Shown here piece by piece: positions 50,206-58,673 of a stretch of 64,000 nt of DNA. The first letter of the stretch is position 1; every line of letters begins with the position of its first letter. The stretch covers positions 1-64,000 of the forward strand of contig NZ_JAFBIX010000018.1 of the NCBI RefSeq assembly GCF_021531895.1, given 5' to 3'. The position numbers were made by a program, and so were the translations under genes. The stretch comes from Faecalicatena contorta (GTDB lineage: Bacteria > Bacillota > Clostridia > Lachnospirales > Lachnospiraceae). The notes below the pieces were generated by a model. That model did not search any database. It saw nothing but the letters and a program-made list of their open reading frames with translations, and had not been told where the DNA came from.

Positions 50206-52176
50206 ATGGGCGAATATCGTTTGCTCAAGAAAGATGAATGTGATATCAAAGACTCATTTTGGAGTTATTATATAGATTTGGTGAGAGATAAAGTCATTCC
50301 CTATCAGTGGGAGATATTAAATGACCGTATTGAGGATGCGGAACCGAGTCATGCAATCGACAATTTCCGTATTGCTGCCGGGGATATAGAGGGACATTTT
50401 TATGGCGAAGTATTTCAGGACAGCGATGTATCAAAATGGCTGGAAGCTGTTGGTAATATATTAATGCTTTCCAGGGATGAAAAACTGGAAGCACAGGCGG
50501 ACAGTGTGATTGATATTATTGCAAGAGCACAGGATGAAAGCGGATATCTTGACACCTACTTTCTGATTGAAGCACCGGAGAAAAAATGGACCAATATATT
50601 GGAGTGTCATGAGTTATACTGTGCAGGACATTTTATCGAAGGAGCTGTTTCCTATTATCTTGCGACCGGCAAGAAAAAGGTGTTTGATGTGGCGGTAAAA
50701 CTTGCGGATTATCTCTATGAGATGTTTGGAAAAGAAGAAGGAAAGCTGCACGGTTATCCGGGACATCAGGAGATAGAGATTGCTTTGTTAAAGTTATATG
50801 ATGTAACTGGCAATGAGAAGTATTTTGAACTGGCACAGTATTTTATTGACACCAGAGGTACGAATCAGTTTTTTGAGGAAGAATTTGAGAAGCGTGATCA
50901 TGTCTGCCAATGGACACAGGCCAAGGTAGAGGAGCCAAATCGCTGGTACAATCAGTTCCCTTATAGTTATTATAATCAGTTCCATCTGCCGGTGCGTAAG
51001 CAGAAGGAAGCGGTCGGACATGCGGTGCGAGGTGTCTATATGTATACCGCGATGGCTGATATTGCATCCAGAACAAAGGAAAAAGAGCTTTTTGATGCCT
51101 GTAAAAATATATGGAATAACATTGTAAAAAAACAGTTGTATATTACTGGAGGAATCGGCGCAACTCATTCCGGAGAAGCATTCACGGTGGCATATGATCT
51201 TCCGAATGATACGAATTATTCGGAGACGTGCGCGTCCATTGGACTAGTGTTTTTTGCACAGAAGATGCTGAAAAATGAAGTGGACAGAACATATGGAGAT
51301 GTGATGGAGCAGGCACTTTATAATACAATTCTTGGTGGTATGAATTATGAAGGAAACAGATTTTTCTATGTAAATCCATTGGAAGTTGTCCCAGAGACTT
51401 GTCTTGGCAATACAGAGCGTAATCATGTGAAGCCGGTTCGCCAGAAATGGTTTTCCTGTGCATGCTGCCCTCCGAATATTGCTCGTACAATAGCGAGTCT
51501 GTGGCAGTATATTTACACTGCAGATGAAGATACTGCTTATGTCCATTTATATATAGGAAATGAGTCGGAGATTCAATTGACCGGTAATACGTTGCGCATC
51601 AGACAGACAACGGATTATCCGTGGAGTGGGAAAGTGGTACTTGAAATCAATGCGGATACTGAAGAGCCGATGACAGTCGCATTGCGTATTCCAACGTGGA
51701 GTGAAGACAAGTATAGTATCTGTGTGGATGGTGTCTGCCAGGATATCTGTGCAGAAAAAAATGGTTATGTACAAATAAAAAGAAACTGGAAAGGTAATCA
51801 TCAGATTACCCTGGAACTTAAAATGGAGCCGAAACTGGTGCAGGCTAATCGTAAGATTCATTATAATGGCGGCCGTGCCGCGTTAGTATGTGGACCAGTA
51901 GTATATTGTCTGGAAGAAGCAGATAATGGGAAATATCTGAACCAGATCTTAGTAGATGCCAAGAGTGATTGGAAGGTAACAGAAGGAACTCTGGGAGGAA
52001 AGAGCTTGATTCTCGAAGGAAGGGGATGGCGTGAACAATCTCAGACAGATGAAGAATCCCTTTATCATGTATATCATGAAGAAAGAGAAGAGATCACGAT
52101 AACTGCTGTGCCGTATTTCCTGTGGAATAATCGTAGTGATGGAGAGATGCAGGTATGGATGAGGGTAGGAAGATGA
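50206..52176 (+). CDS. GH127 beta-L-arabinofuranosidase
   Basis: 656 aa, as for HypBA1 (658 aa). (alpha/alpha)6 barrel with ITGGIGATHSGEAFTVAYDLPNDTNYSETCASIG and CACCPPN. The zinc-cysteine catalytic site is complete: E340 and C342 in SETC, C420 and C421 in CACCPPN (C420 is the probable nucleophile), matching E338, C340, C417 and C418 of HypBA1. It cleaves beta-L-arabinofuranose from hydroxyproline-linked arabinans and related glycans. No signal peptide. Its stop overlaps the reductase start. Confidence 0.93.
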   Translation: MGEYRLLKKDECDIKDSFWSYYIDLVRDKVIPYQWEILNDRIEDAEPSHAIDNFRIAAGDIEGHFYGEVFQDSDVSKWLEAVGNILMLSRDEKLEAQADSVIDIIARAQDESGYLDTYFLIEAPEKKWTNILECHELYCAGHFIEGAVSYYLATGKKKVFDVAVKLADYLYEMFGKEEGKLHGYPGHQEIEIALLKLYDVTGNEKYFELAQYFIDTRGTNQFFEEEFEKRDHVCQWTQAKVEEPNRWYNQFPYSYYNQFHLPVRKQKEAVGHAVRGVYMYTAMADIASRTKEKELFDACKNIWNNIVKKQLYITGGIGATHSGEAFTVAYDLPNDTNYSETCASIGLVFFAQKMLKNEVDRTYGDVMEQALYNTILGGMNYEGNRFFYVNPLEVVPETCLGNTERNHVKPVRQKWFSCACCPPNIARTIASLWQYIYTADEDTAYVHLYIGNESEIQLTGNTLRIRQTTDYPWSGKVVLEINADTEEPMTVALRIPTWSEDKYSICVDGVCQDICAEKNGYVQIKRNWKGNHQITLELKMEPKLVQANRKIHYNGGRAALVCGPVVYCLEEADNGKYLNQILVDAKSDWKVTEGTLGGKSLILEGRGWREQSQTDEESLYHVYHEEREEITITAVPYFLWNNRSDGEMQVWMRVGR

Positions 52177-53138
52177 TGAAGAAATTAATTTTAAAAGGAA
52201 CAGATCTGGAGCTCAGTAATGTCTGCCTCGGAACAGCTAATTTTGGTGAGAAATTGACGAAAGAGCAGGCTTATGAGGTTCTTGATACTTATGTTGCGGC
52301 AGGTGGCAATTTTATTGATTCTGCCAATGTATATTGTAAATGGATTGAAGAACTTGGTAATTGCAGTGAACAGTATCTTGGGAGTTGGCTGCGGGATCGA
52401 AAGGCTTATAATAAGATTGTCATCGCTACCAAGGGAGGTCATTACGATTTTAAAGCACCGGAAATCTCCAGAGTAAGAGAAGAGACAATTCGTGCAGATC
52501 TGGAGGAAAGTCTTCAGACATTGGGAGTTGATCATATTGATTTTTACTGGCTTCACAGAGATGATGAATCTGTAGATATTACAGAGATCGTCGATATTAT
52601 GGAAACGCTTGTAAAAGAGGGGAAGATTCGATATTATGGTGCTTCAAATTATAAGCAATATCGAATAGAGCAGGCTGTATCATATGCAGAAGAAAAGGGA
52701 TTCCAGGGATTTACTGCTGTGTCAAATCAGTGGAGTATGGCTAGAGTGAATCCGGGAGGAAATATGAATCAGGATCCGTCACTTGTGTTGATGGATTCAG
52801 ATTATTATCAATGGCATAAGCGCAGCAAGATGCCGATTATTCCGTTTTCTTCCAGTGCCCATGGCTTTTTTGATAAACTAGACCGAAAGTTGAAGATGGA
52901 GGAAGATATGAAAAAAGCTTATATGAACCAGGATAATCTGGAGATGTATCAGACATTGTGCAAATTACGGAAAGAGACAGGGGCATCATTATATGCTCTT
53001 TCCATTGCATGGCTTACGAATCAGCCGTTCCAGACATTGCCGGTGGCAGCTGTCTCCCGGCCAGAGCAATTGGATGATTTTGTTGCTGCAAGCAGTTTGA
53101 AGCTAGAAAAAGATGTGATAGAAAAATATAGTCTGTAG
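52173..53138 (+). CDS. Aldo/keto reductase
   Basis: 321 aa from ATG 52173 (TAGGAAG upstream), overlapping the GH127 stop by 4 nt. The catalytic tetrad is intact: D49, Y54, K87 and H128 (FIDSANVY, ATKGG, YWLHRDD), with the NADP-site S-N-Q and AVSRPEQL segments. Set between GH127 and GH13 in one operon, it may reduce or interconvert a released sugar such as arabinose or xylose; that is inference. Confidence 0.92.
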   Translation: MMKKLILKGTDLELSNVCLGTANFGEKLTKEQAYEVLDTYVAAGGNFIDSANVYCKWIEELGNCSEQYLGSWLRDRKAYNKIVIATKGGHYDFKAPEISRVREETIRADLEESLQTLGVDHIDFYWLHRDDESVDITEIVDIMETLVKEGKIRYYGASNYKQYRIEQAVSYAEEKGFQGFTAVSNQWSMARVNPGGNMNQDPSLVLMDSDYYQWHKRSKMPIIPFSSSAHGFFDKLDRKLKMEEDMKKAYMNQDNLEMYQTLCKLRKETGASLYALSIAWLTNQPFQTLPVAAVSRPEQLDDFVAASSLKLEKDVIEKYSL

Positions 53139-53150
53139 GAGGAAAAGAGT

Positions 53151-54812
53151 ATGAAACAGTGGTGGAAAGAGAGTGTTATTTATCAGATTTATCCGAGAAG
53201 TTTTGCGGACAGTAATGGAGATGGAATCGGAGATTTGAACGGAATTACAGAACATCTGGATTATCTGAAAGAACTTGGCATAGACGTTATCTGGCTTTCT
53301 CCGGTATATCAGTCCCCGAATGATGACAATGGATATGATATCTCAGATTATCGTGCGATCATGAAAGAATTCGGAACCATGGATGATTTCGACCGGATGC
53401 TTCAGGAAGCTCATAAACGTGGTATTAAGATTGTTATGGATCTGGTGGTAAACCATACATCTGATGAACATGCATGGTTTGTAGAAAGCAGAAAATCAAA
53501 AGACAATCCATACCGTGATTATTATATCTGGAAAGAAGGAAAAGATGGCAAAGAACCAAATAACTGGGGATCTAATTTCGGTGGCTCCGCATGGCAGTAC
53601 GATGAGGCAACGGATATGTATTATCTGCATTGCTTCTCCAAAAAGCAGCCAGATCTGAACTGGGAAAATGAAAAGGTCAGAGAAGAAGTCTATGATATGA
53701 TGACCTGGTGGTGCGAGAAGGGCATTGATGGATTCCGTATGGATGTCATTAACATGATATCAAAGGATCAGTCATTCCCGGATGGAACAGTCGATGACGG
53801 CTTATATGGCAATCATCAGCCGTTCGTATGTGATGGACCAAGAATTCATGAGTATCTGAAAGAAATGAATCAGAAGGTACTTCAAAAGTATGATATTATG
53901 ACGGTGGGAGAGGCGTTGAATACCAAAATTGATCATGCAATGCAGTATGCCGGTGAAGATACCAACGAATTAAATATGGTCTTTCATTTTGAACATGTAT
54001 CGCTGGGTGAAACAATCGTTGGAAAATGGACTAACAAAAAGGTTCCGTTAAGAGAATTAAAAGATACGTTGAATAAATGGCAGATTGAATTCGAAGGAAA
54101 GGCATGGAACAGTCTGTATCTGGATAATCATGATCAGCCAAGGGCCGTGTCCAGATTTGGAAATGACAGCCCGATGTTCCGTGTAGTTTCTGCAAAAATG
54201 CTTGCTACCTGCCTGCATATGATGAAAGGTACTCCATATGTATTCCAGGGAGAGGAACTGGGTATGACCAATGCATATTATGATAATCTGGAAGATTACA
54301 GAGATATCGAGACCATCAATGCATTTTATGAACTGACAGAAAACGGTCTGGTCACAGAAGAAGAGATGATGGAATGCATTAAGAATATCGGACGTGATAA
54401 TGCCAGAACTCCAATGCAGTGGGATAAGAGTCCAAATGCCGGATTCACCACCGGAACTCCATGGCTTAAGGTGAATCCAAATTATATGCTGATCAATGCA
54501 GAAGATGAGAGGAAAGATCCAAACAGCGTCTTCCATTACTATAAGAAGCTGATTGCTCTTCGTAAAGAATATGAGATTATCGTATATGGTAAATTCGGAA
54601 GTCTCTTGGACGAAAGTGAAGAGATCTATGCATACGAAAGAACCCTTGGAAATCAGAGAATGATCGTTGCTTGTAACTTCACAGACAAGGAAGTTGCCTG
54701 CGATTTATTCGAGAACACAGAAGATGGAAAAGAGTTGATTTCAAACTATAAACAACACAAAGATGGATTATTAAGACCTTACGAGGCGAGAGTGGTACTG
54801 TTGGCTCAGTAG
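53151..54812 (+). CDS. malL: GH13 alpha-glucosidase (oligo-1,6-glucosidase type)
   Basis: 553 aa, 12 nt after the reductase with AGGAGG. Opening WWKESVIYQIYPRSFADSNGDGIGDLNGI is typical of GH13 subfamilies 29/31. Catalytic residues: nucleophile D198 in GFRMDVIN, acid/base E254 in TVGEALN, and transition-state D328 in LDNHDQPR. The VINM pattern (Val after D) suits alpha-1,6 specificity as in isomaltose or panose cleavage. It ends the operon; a 60-bp palindrome follows at 54835. Confidence 0.93.
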   Translation: MKQWWKESVIYQIYPRSFADSNGDGIGDLNGITEHLDYLKELGIDVIWLSPVYQSPNDDNGYDISDYRAIMKEFGTMDDFDRMLQEAHKRGIKIVMDLVVNHTSDEHAWFVESRKSKDNPYRDYYIWKEGKDGKEPNNWGSNFGGSAWQYDEATDMYYLHCFSKKQPDLNWENEKVREEVYDMMTWWCEKGIDGFRMDVINMISKDQSFPDGTVDDGLYGNHQPFVCDGPRIHEYLKEMNQKVLQKYDIMTVGEALNTKIDHAMQYAGEDTNELNMVFHFEHVSLGETIVGKWTNKKVPLRELKDTLNKWQIEFEGKAWNSLYLDNHDQPRAVSRFGNDSPMFRVVSAKMLATCLHMMKGTPYVFQGEELGMTNAYYDNLEDYRDIETINAFYELTENGLVTEEEMMECIKNIGRDNARTPMQWDKSPNAGFTTGTPWLKVNPNYMLINAEDERKDPNSVFHYYKKLIALRKEYEIIVYGKFGSLLDESEEIYAYERTLGNQRMIVACNFTDKEVACDLFENTEDGKELISNYKQHKDGLLRPYEARVVLLAQ

Positions 54813-54834
54813 GTTTTGTTGTCAGGAAGCGTAC

Positions 54835-54894
54835 GGCGCGAGGAGTCAGAATGGCTAATTGGATATCCAATTAGCCATTCTGACTCCTCGCGCC
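54835..54894. repeat. Perfect 60-bp palindrome
   Basis: Thirty bases from GGCGCGAGGAGTCAGAATGG at 54835 are followed by their exact reverse complement to 54894, with the centre GGATATCC. As RNA it forms an almost loop-free hairpin; no T run follows. It may be a terminator-like stabiliser at the end of the sugar operon or a remnant of a small mobile repeat. Confidence 0.8.
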
Positions 54895-54940
54895 TGATAC
54901 CCACCTTCTCCCTTTTGTCTCATCAATTACTAATTCTCTC

Positions 54941-55000
54941 TTGACAAATATGTATCGCAGTGCTATATATAATATATAACGAAGTGCGATATATCGCACT
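54941..55000 (+). promoter_or_regulatory. Promoter and PadR operator
   Basis: TTGACA (54941-54946), 17 bp, TATATA (54964-54969). A perfect 18-bp palindrome, AGTGCGATATATCGCACT (54983-55000), overlaps the start; AGTGCTATATAT in the -10 area echoes a half-site. Confidence 0.75.
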
Positions 55001-55015
55001 GGAATGGAGGGTATT

Positions 55016-55342
55016 ATGGATTCTCATATCAGGAAGGTATATGTACCGATGACAGAGACGGGATTTTATATATTGCTTTGTCTTCGAGAAGAGTCTCATG
55101 GTTATGGTATTGTCCAAAAAGTAGAAGAGATGACCGCTGGGGAACTGAAATTAAGTCCTGGTACCATGTATGGAAGTCTTTCTAAGATGGAGAAAGATGG
55201 TTTGATTCGATTCGTAAGAGAAGAAGAGAAAAGAAAGATCTATATTATTACAGATCTGGGACAGCAAGTATTAGATCTGGAGATGAAGCGAATTGAGAGA
55301 TTATATCGTAATATGATGGAGGTGCGGAAGAATGGAAGATAA
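55016..55342 (+). CDS. PadR-family regulator
   Basis: 108 aa from ATG 55016 (GGAGG 5 nt upstream). Winged helix: ETGFYILLCLREESHGYGIVQKVEEMTAGELKLSPGTMYGSLSKMEKDGLIRFVREEEKRKIYIIT, and a short C-terminal dimer helix. The palindrome in its promoter is a probable autoregulatory operator. It overlaps the DUF2812 gene by 11 nt; such PadR-DUF2812 pairs are usual in Clostridia and react to envelope or drug stress. Confidence 0.93.
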   Translation: MDSHIRKVYVPMTETGFYILLCLREESHGYGIVQKVEEMTAGELKLSPGTMYGSLSKMEKDGLIRFVREEEKRKIYIITDLGQQVLDLEMKRIERLYRNMMEVRKNGR

Positions 55343-55877
55343 GAATGTGAAGACGGAATTTCGGTATTTTACGGTGCCTGAATGGGAGAGAGAGCAGAGA
55401 TATCTGCAGGAACAGCACAAAAATGGGTGGAAATTTATTAAAGTGACGGGACTTGGAAGATATCATTTTGAGAAGTGTGAGCCGGAGGATGTTGTGTATC
55501 AGCTGGATTACAATCAGGAAGGGATTGCCCACAAGGAGGAATATATTCAGATGTTCCGGGATTGTGGATGGGAATACCTGCAGGATTTCTTTGGATATAG
55601 CTATTTTCGTAAGCCGGTCGCTGAGATGAATGGCGAAGAAGAGATCTTCTGTGACGATGCCTCCAGAACAGAGATGATGAAGCGCGTTTTCCGGGGAAGA
55701 ATCATTCCGCTGCTTATTATATTTTTTCTGATCATTCTTCCGCAGTTGTTTTTACAAAGAGGTCTGGGCAATCGAGTGGTGGTTGGAATGTATATAGCGC
55801 TGTTCGTTCTTTATCTTGGAATATTTGCTTATTTTGGATATCGCTTCTGGGAATATCAGAAGAATTTAAAAAAGTAA
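55332..55877 (+). CDS. DUF2812-domain membrane protein
   Basis: 181 aa. Cytoplasmic DUF2812 domain (EFRYFTVPEWEREQRYLQEQHKNGWKFIKVTGLGRYHFEKCEPEDVVYQLDYN; YIQMFRDCGWEYLQDFFGYSYFRK), then two membrane helices (IIPLLIIFFLIILPQLFL; VVGMYIALFVLYLGIFAYFGY). Co-translated with the PadR regulator. Function unknown. Confidence 0.92.
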   Translation: MEDKNVKTEFRYFTVPEWEREQRYLQEQHKNGWKFIKVTGLGRYHFEKCEPEDVVYQLDYNQEGIAHKEEYIQMFRDCGWEYLQDFFGYSYFRKPVAEMNGEEEIFCDDASRTEMMKRVFRGRIIPLLIIFFLIILPQLFLQRGLGNRVVVGMYIALFVLYLGIFAYFGYRFWEYQKNLKK

Positions 55878-55893
55878 TGAGGGAAAGAGGAAA

Positions 55894-56709
55894 ATGAAAG
55901 CAACAGTATTAGTAGATAATATTTCAAATGGTGGACTTTGCGGGGAATGGGGCTTAAGCATCTATATTGAATATGAGGGGAAAAACATCCTTCTTGATAC
56001 AGGAGCTTCAGACTTGTTCCTGAAAAATGCAAAGGAACTTGGAAAGGAAATTGAGGATGTAGATTATGCGGTTTTATCTCATGCTCATTATGATCATTCG
56101 GATGGGATGGACGCTTTTTTTAAACATAATGAAAAAGCGAGTTTCTATCTAAGAAAAGGCAGCAAAGAGAATTGCTATGGGAAGAAATGGATTTTTCATA
56201 AATACATAGGGCTGCCGAAGGGAATTCTTGAGAAGCAAAAGGAAAGAATTATTTTTGCAGAAGGAGATACTTCCCTTTGTCAGGGCGTCTCATTGATTCC
56301 GCATAAAACAGCTGGATTGGATGAGATTGGAAAGGAAAATCATATGTACATCCGTACAGGCAGTGGATGGGCTGCAGACGATTTCTCACACGAGCAAAGC
56401 CTGGTGTTTGATACAGATCAGGGATTGGTCATCTTTAACAGTTGTTCTCATGGGGGAGCTGCGAATATCATTCATGAAATCAAAGCGACATATCCGGGAA
56501 AAACAATCTGCGCGCTGGTCGGAGGATTTCATATCTTTGGCAAAAAAGAGGCAGAAGTCCGAAGGCTTGCACAGCATATTAAGAATACCGGTGTGAAAGA
56601 GATCTATACCGGACACTGCACCGGAGAACGTTCTTTTGAGATTCTGAAAGAAGAACTGGGGGATATGGTACATCAGCTGAAGGTTGGGCTTGAGATGGAG
56701 TGGTTGTAG
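55894..56709 (+). CDS. Metallo-beta-lactamase-fold hydrolase (COG1237 type)
   Basis: 271 aa. The metal motif is SHAHYDHSDG with H63, H65, D67 and H68; further ligands fit the NSCSHGGAANI and GGFHIFGK segments. The opening VLVDNISNGGLCGEWGLSIYIEYEGKNILLDTG is of the COG1237 group, some of which act on tetrahydromethanopterin-like cofactors. It lies 16 nt after DUF2812 and may share its transcript. Substrate unknown. Confidence 0.9.
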   Translation: MKATVLVDNISNGGLCGEWGLSIYIEYEGKNILLDTGASDLFLKNAKELGKEIEDVDYAVLSHAHYDHSDGMDAFFKHNEKASFYLRKGSKENCYGKKWIFHKYIGLPKGILEKQKERIIFAEGDTSLCQGVSLIPHKTAGLDEIGKENHMYIRTGSGWAADDFSHEQSLVFDTDQGLVIFNSCSHGGAANIIHEIKATYPGKTICALVGGFHIFGKKEAEVRRLAQHIKNTGVKEIYTGHCTGERSFEILKEELGDMVHQLKVGLEMEWL

Positions 56710-56792
56710 AATGAACTCTACGTATCGTAGGTTGTAATGTGTAAGGCGATTATTTACAATGAACTCATAATAAATGAAAAGAGGAATCTATT

Positions 56793-57374
56793 ATGAGTTA
56801 TGTGACTGGAATGGTTATTAAAGAGATAAGAGAAAAGCAAAATATCACACAGAAAGAACTTGCAGATAAAATTAATGTAAGTGATAAGACGGTCTCAAAA
56901 TGGGAGACTGGAAAGGGACTTCCTGATATTGCGATTATTGAGGATCTGGCAAAGGCACTGGGGACATCCATTGCAGAATTGCTAACAGGAGATTTGAGAA
57001 AGAATGAAAATCCAGCAGGAAATATGAAAAAGATGCATTTTTATGTATGCCCGGTCTGTGGTAATATCATTACATCCGTCGGACAAGGATCTTTTTCCTG
57101 CTGTGGAATTACTTTGCCAGAGCAGGAATGTGAAAATTGTGATGAAGATCATATGATCAATCTGGAGACGGTGGATCAGGAGTATCATGTAACATTGAAC
57201 CATCCGATGACAAAGAGGCATTATATTTCTTTTGTCGCTTATGTGACATCTGCAGGAGCAGAAATTGTAAAGTTATATCCGGAGCAAGACATTTCCATAA
57301 GATTTCGTAAGAAAGGGCATGGACTTTTATACACATACTGTAACAGGCATGGTATGTTCAGGATAGTAATATAA
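56793..57374 (+). CDS. XRE regulator fused to a desulfoferrodoxin-like domain
   Basis: 193 aa. Residues 1-65 are a Cro/CI-type HTH (IKEIREKQNITQKELADKINVSDKTVSKWETGKGLPDIAIIEDLAKAL). Residues about 75-193 resemble the iron domain of desulfoferrodoxin/neelaredoxin: MHFYVCPVCGNII, then EYHVTLNHPMTKRHYISFVAYVT and GLLYTYCNRHGMFRIV, supplying the HxxxxxH and CxxH ligands of the superoxide reductase site. Such fusions likely sense iron redox state or superoxide. AGAGGAA precedes the start. Genes controlled are unknown. Confidence 0.85.
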   Translation: MSYVTGMVIKEIREKQNITQKELADKINVSDKTVSKWETGKGLPDIAIIEDLAKALGTSIAELLTGDLRKNENPAGNMKKMHFYVCPVCGNIITSVGQGSFSCCGITLPEQECENCDEDHMINLETVDQEYHVTLNHPMTKRHYISFVAYVTSAGAEIVKLYPEQDISIRFRKKGHGLLYTYCNRHGMFRIVI

Positions 57375-57420
57375 GAATAGAAATAAGATGAAAATTGTTG
57401 GTATTATAGGAGATGACGAT

Positions 57421-57678
57421 ATGGGAGAATTATCGAAATTACCGAATATAGGAAAAGTCGTTGAAGAACAGTTGAACCAGGTGGGAATTTTTACTGAAGA
57501 GGAGCTGCACTCTGTAGGGGCAAAGCAGGCATGGTTGAAAATTCAGCAGATAGACGAATCGGCCTGTATCCACAGACTTCTAGCATTGGAAGGAGCAATT
57601 CTGGGAGTAAAGAAGACCCAGTTATCGGATGAAAAGAAGGCAGAATTAAAGGAATTCTATCAGTGGCATAAAAAATAA
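57421..57678 (+). CDS. TfoX C-terminal-domain protein
   Basis: 85 aa from ATG 57421 (TAGGAGATGAC upstream), where the domain begins: GELSKLPNIGKVVEEQLNQVGIFTEEELHSVGAKQAWLKIQQIDESACIHRLLALEGAILGVKKTQLSDEKKAELKEFYQ. Helix-hairpin-helix TfoX-C/Sxy domain, here without the N-terminal half. Stand-alone copies are common in Firmicutes; no proven function. An ATG at 57388 lacks a good ribosome site. Confidence 0.88.
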   Translation: MGELSKLPNIGKVVEEQLNQVGIFTEEELHSVGAKQAWLKIQQIDESACIHRLLALEGAILGVKKTQLSDEKKAELKEFYQWHKK

Positions 57679-57696
57679 TCGGTGGAGGCAGGTAAC

Positions 57697-58260
57697 ATGA
57701 TCAGGATTGCAACGGAAAATGATGCAGAAGAATTACTGGAAATCTATGCATATTATGTAGAAAATACGGCTATTACTTTTGAATATGAAGTTCCTTCTGT
57801 GGAAGTATTCCGTGAGCGAATTCGCAAGACACTTTGCAGATATCCTTATCTGGTTGCTGAGCATAACGGAACCATTGTGGGATATACATATGCAGGTCCA
57901 TTTAAGGAGAGAAGAGCCTATGACTGGGCAGTAGAAACAACAGTCTATGTTTCCAAAGATGCAAGAAAACAGGGAATTGGCAGAGAATTGTACGAAGCGT
58001 TGGAACATGTGCTGGCTTTACAGAATATTGTGAATCTAAATGCCTGTATCGGATATCCGGTCGAAGAAGATGAATATCTTACGAAGAACAGTGTTCAGTA
58101 TCATGAGCATATGGGTTATCGCTGGGTTGGAGAATTCTACAAATGCGGATATAAATTTGGACGATGGTATAATATGGTGTGGATGGAAAAATGCATCTTG
58201 GAACATCCGGCACATCCTTTGCCAATAAAAACTTTTGCGGAAATCAGAGGCAGAATCTGA
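57697..58260 (+). CDS. GNAT acetyltransferase (phosphinothricin acetyltransferase-like)
   Basis: 187 aa from ATG 57697 after GGTGGAGG. MIRIATENDAEELLEIYAYYVENTAITFEYEVPSVEVFRERI, the GYTYAGPFKERRAYDWAVETTVYV strand and the acetyl-CoA loop RKQGIGRELYEAL match the Pat/YncA family. Likely N-acetylates an amino acid analogue or related amine. It follows TfoX-C by 18 nt. Confidence 0.9.
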   Translation: MIRIATENDAEELLEIYAYYVENTAITFEYEVPSVEVFRERIRKTLCRYPYLVAEHNGTIVGYTYAGPFKERRAYDWAVETTVYVSKDARKQGIGRELYEALEHVLALQNIVNLNACIGYPVEEDEYLTKNSVQYHEHMGYRWVGEFYKCGYKFGRWYNMVWMEKCILEHPAHPLPIKTFAEIRGRI

Positions 58261-58291
58261 GGAGGAAAAGCAGTAAAGGGAGGAAGATTAT

Positions 58292-58615
58292 ATGTGCGCA
58301 AGTATCGTTTCCAATAGAAAGAAGACGATTGTTGGATGGAATCTGGACATTCTGGACATGGAATACCGTGTAGTCGTTGAAGAGGACAAGGTGTATATAG
58401 CAATTCTGGATGAAAAGGAAGGATGGATGCCGTTATTTGGCGCCAATGCAAAGGGAGATTTTGTGGCAATGCCTACTTGCTGGCCATTTGATGACAGGAG
58501 TGATCCAAAAAGTGCAGATGTTCATAATATAATTATGTTAGATATAGATCTGCTTTTAGGTAAAAGAACATTGGATGAATTGAAGAATATTGTAGAGCAT
58601 GAAAGTTTGAATTGA
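58292..58615 (+). pseudogene. Choloylglycine hydrolase-like protein, C-terminus missing
   Basis: The 107-codon frame begins MCASIVSNRKKTIVGWNLDILD, the Ntn-hydrolase start with nucleophile C2 seen in bile-salt hydrolase and penicillin V acylase relatives (about 230-330 aa). It stops after LDELKNIVEHESLN, without the later Asp, Asn and Arg catalytic residues. AGGAAGA is the ribosome site. Most likely a 3'-deleted remnant; a natural short paralogue is possible. Confidence 0.6.
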
Positions 58616-58638
58616 ATCAACAGAAACGAAAAGAGAAG

Positions 58639-58663
58639 CACAGGGGCAGATGATGCCCCTGTG
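58639..58663 (-). terminator. Terminator for the DUF2798 gene
   Basis: CACAGGGGCA (58639-58648) and TGCCCCTGTG (58654-58663) form a perfect 10-bp stem. Read on the minus strand it is followed by CTTCTCTTTTCG. Confidence 0.75.
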
Positions 58664-58673
58664 AAAAGCTGTT

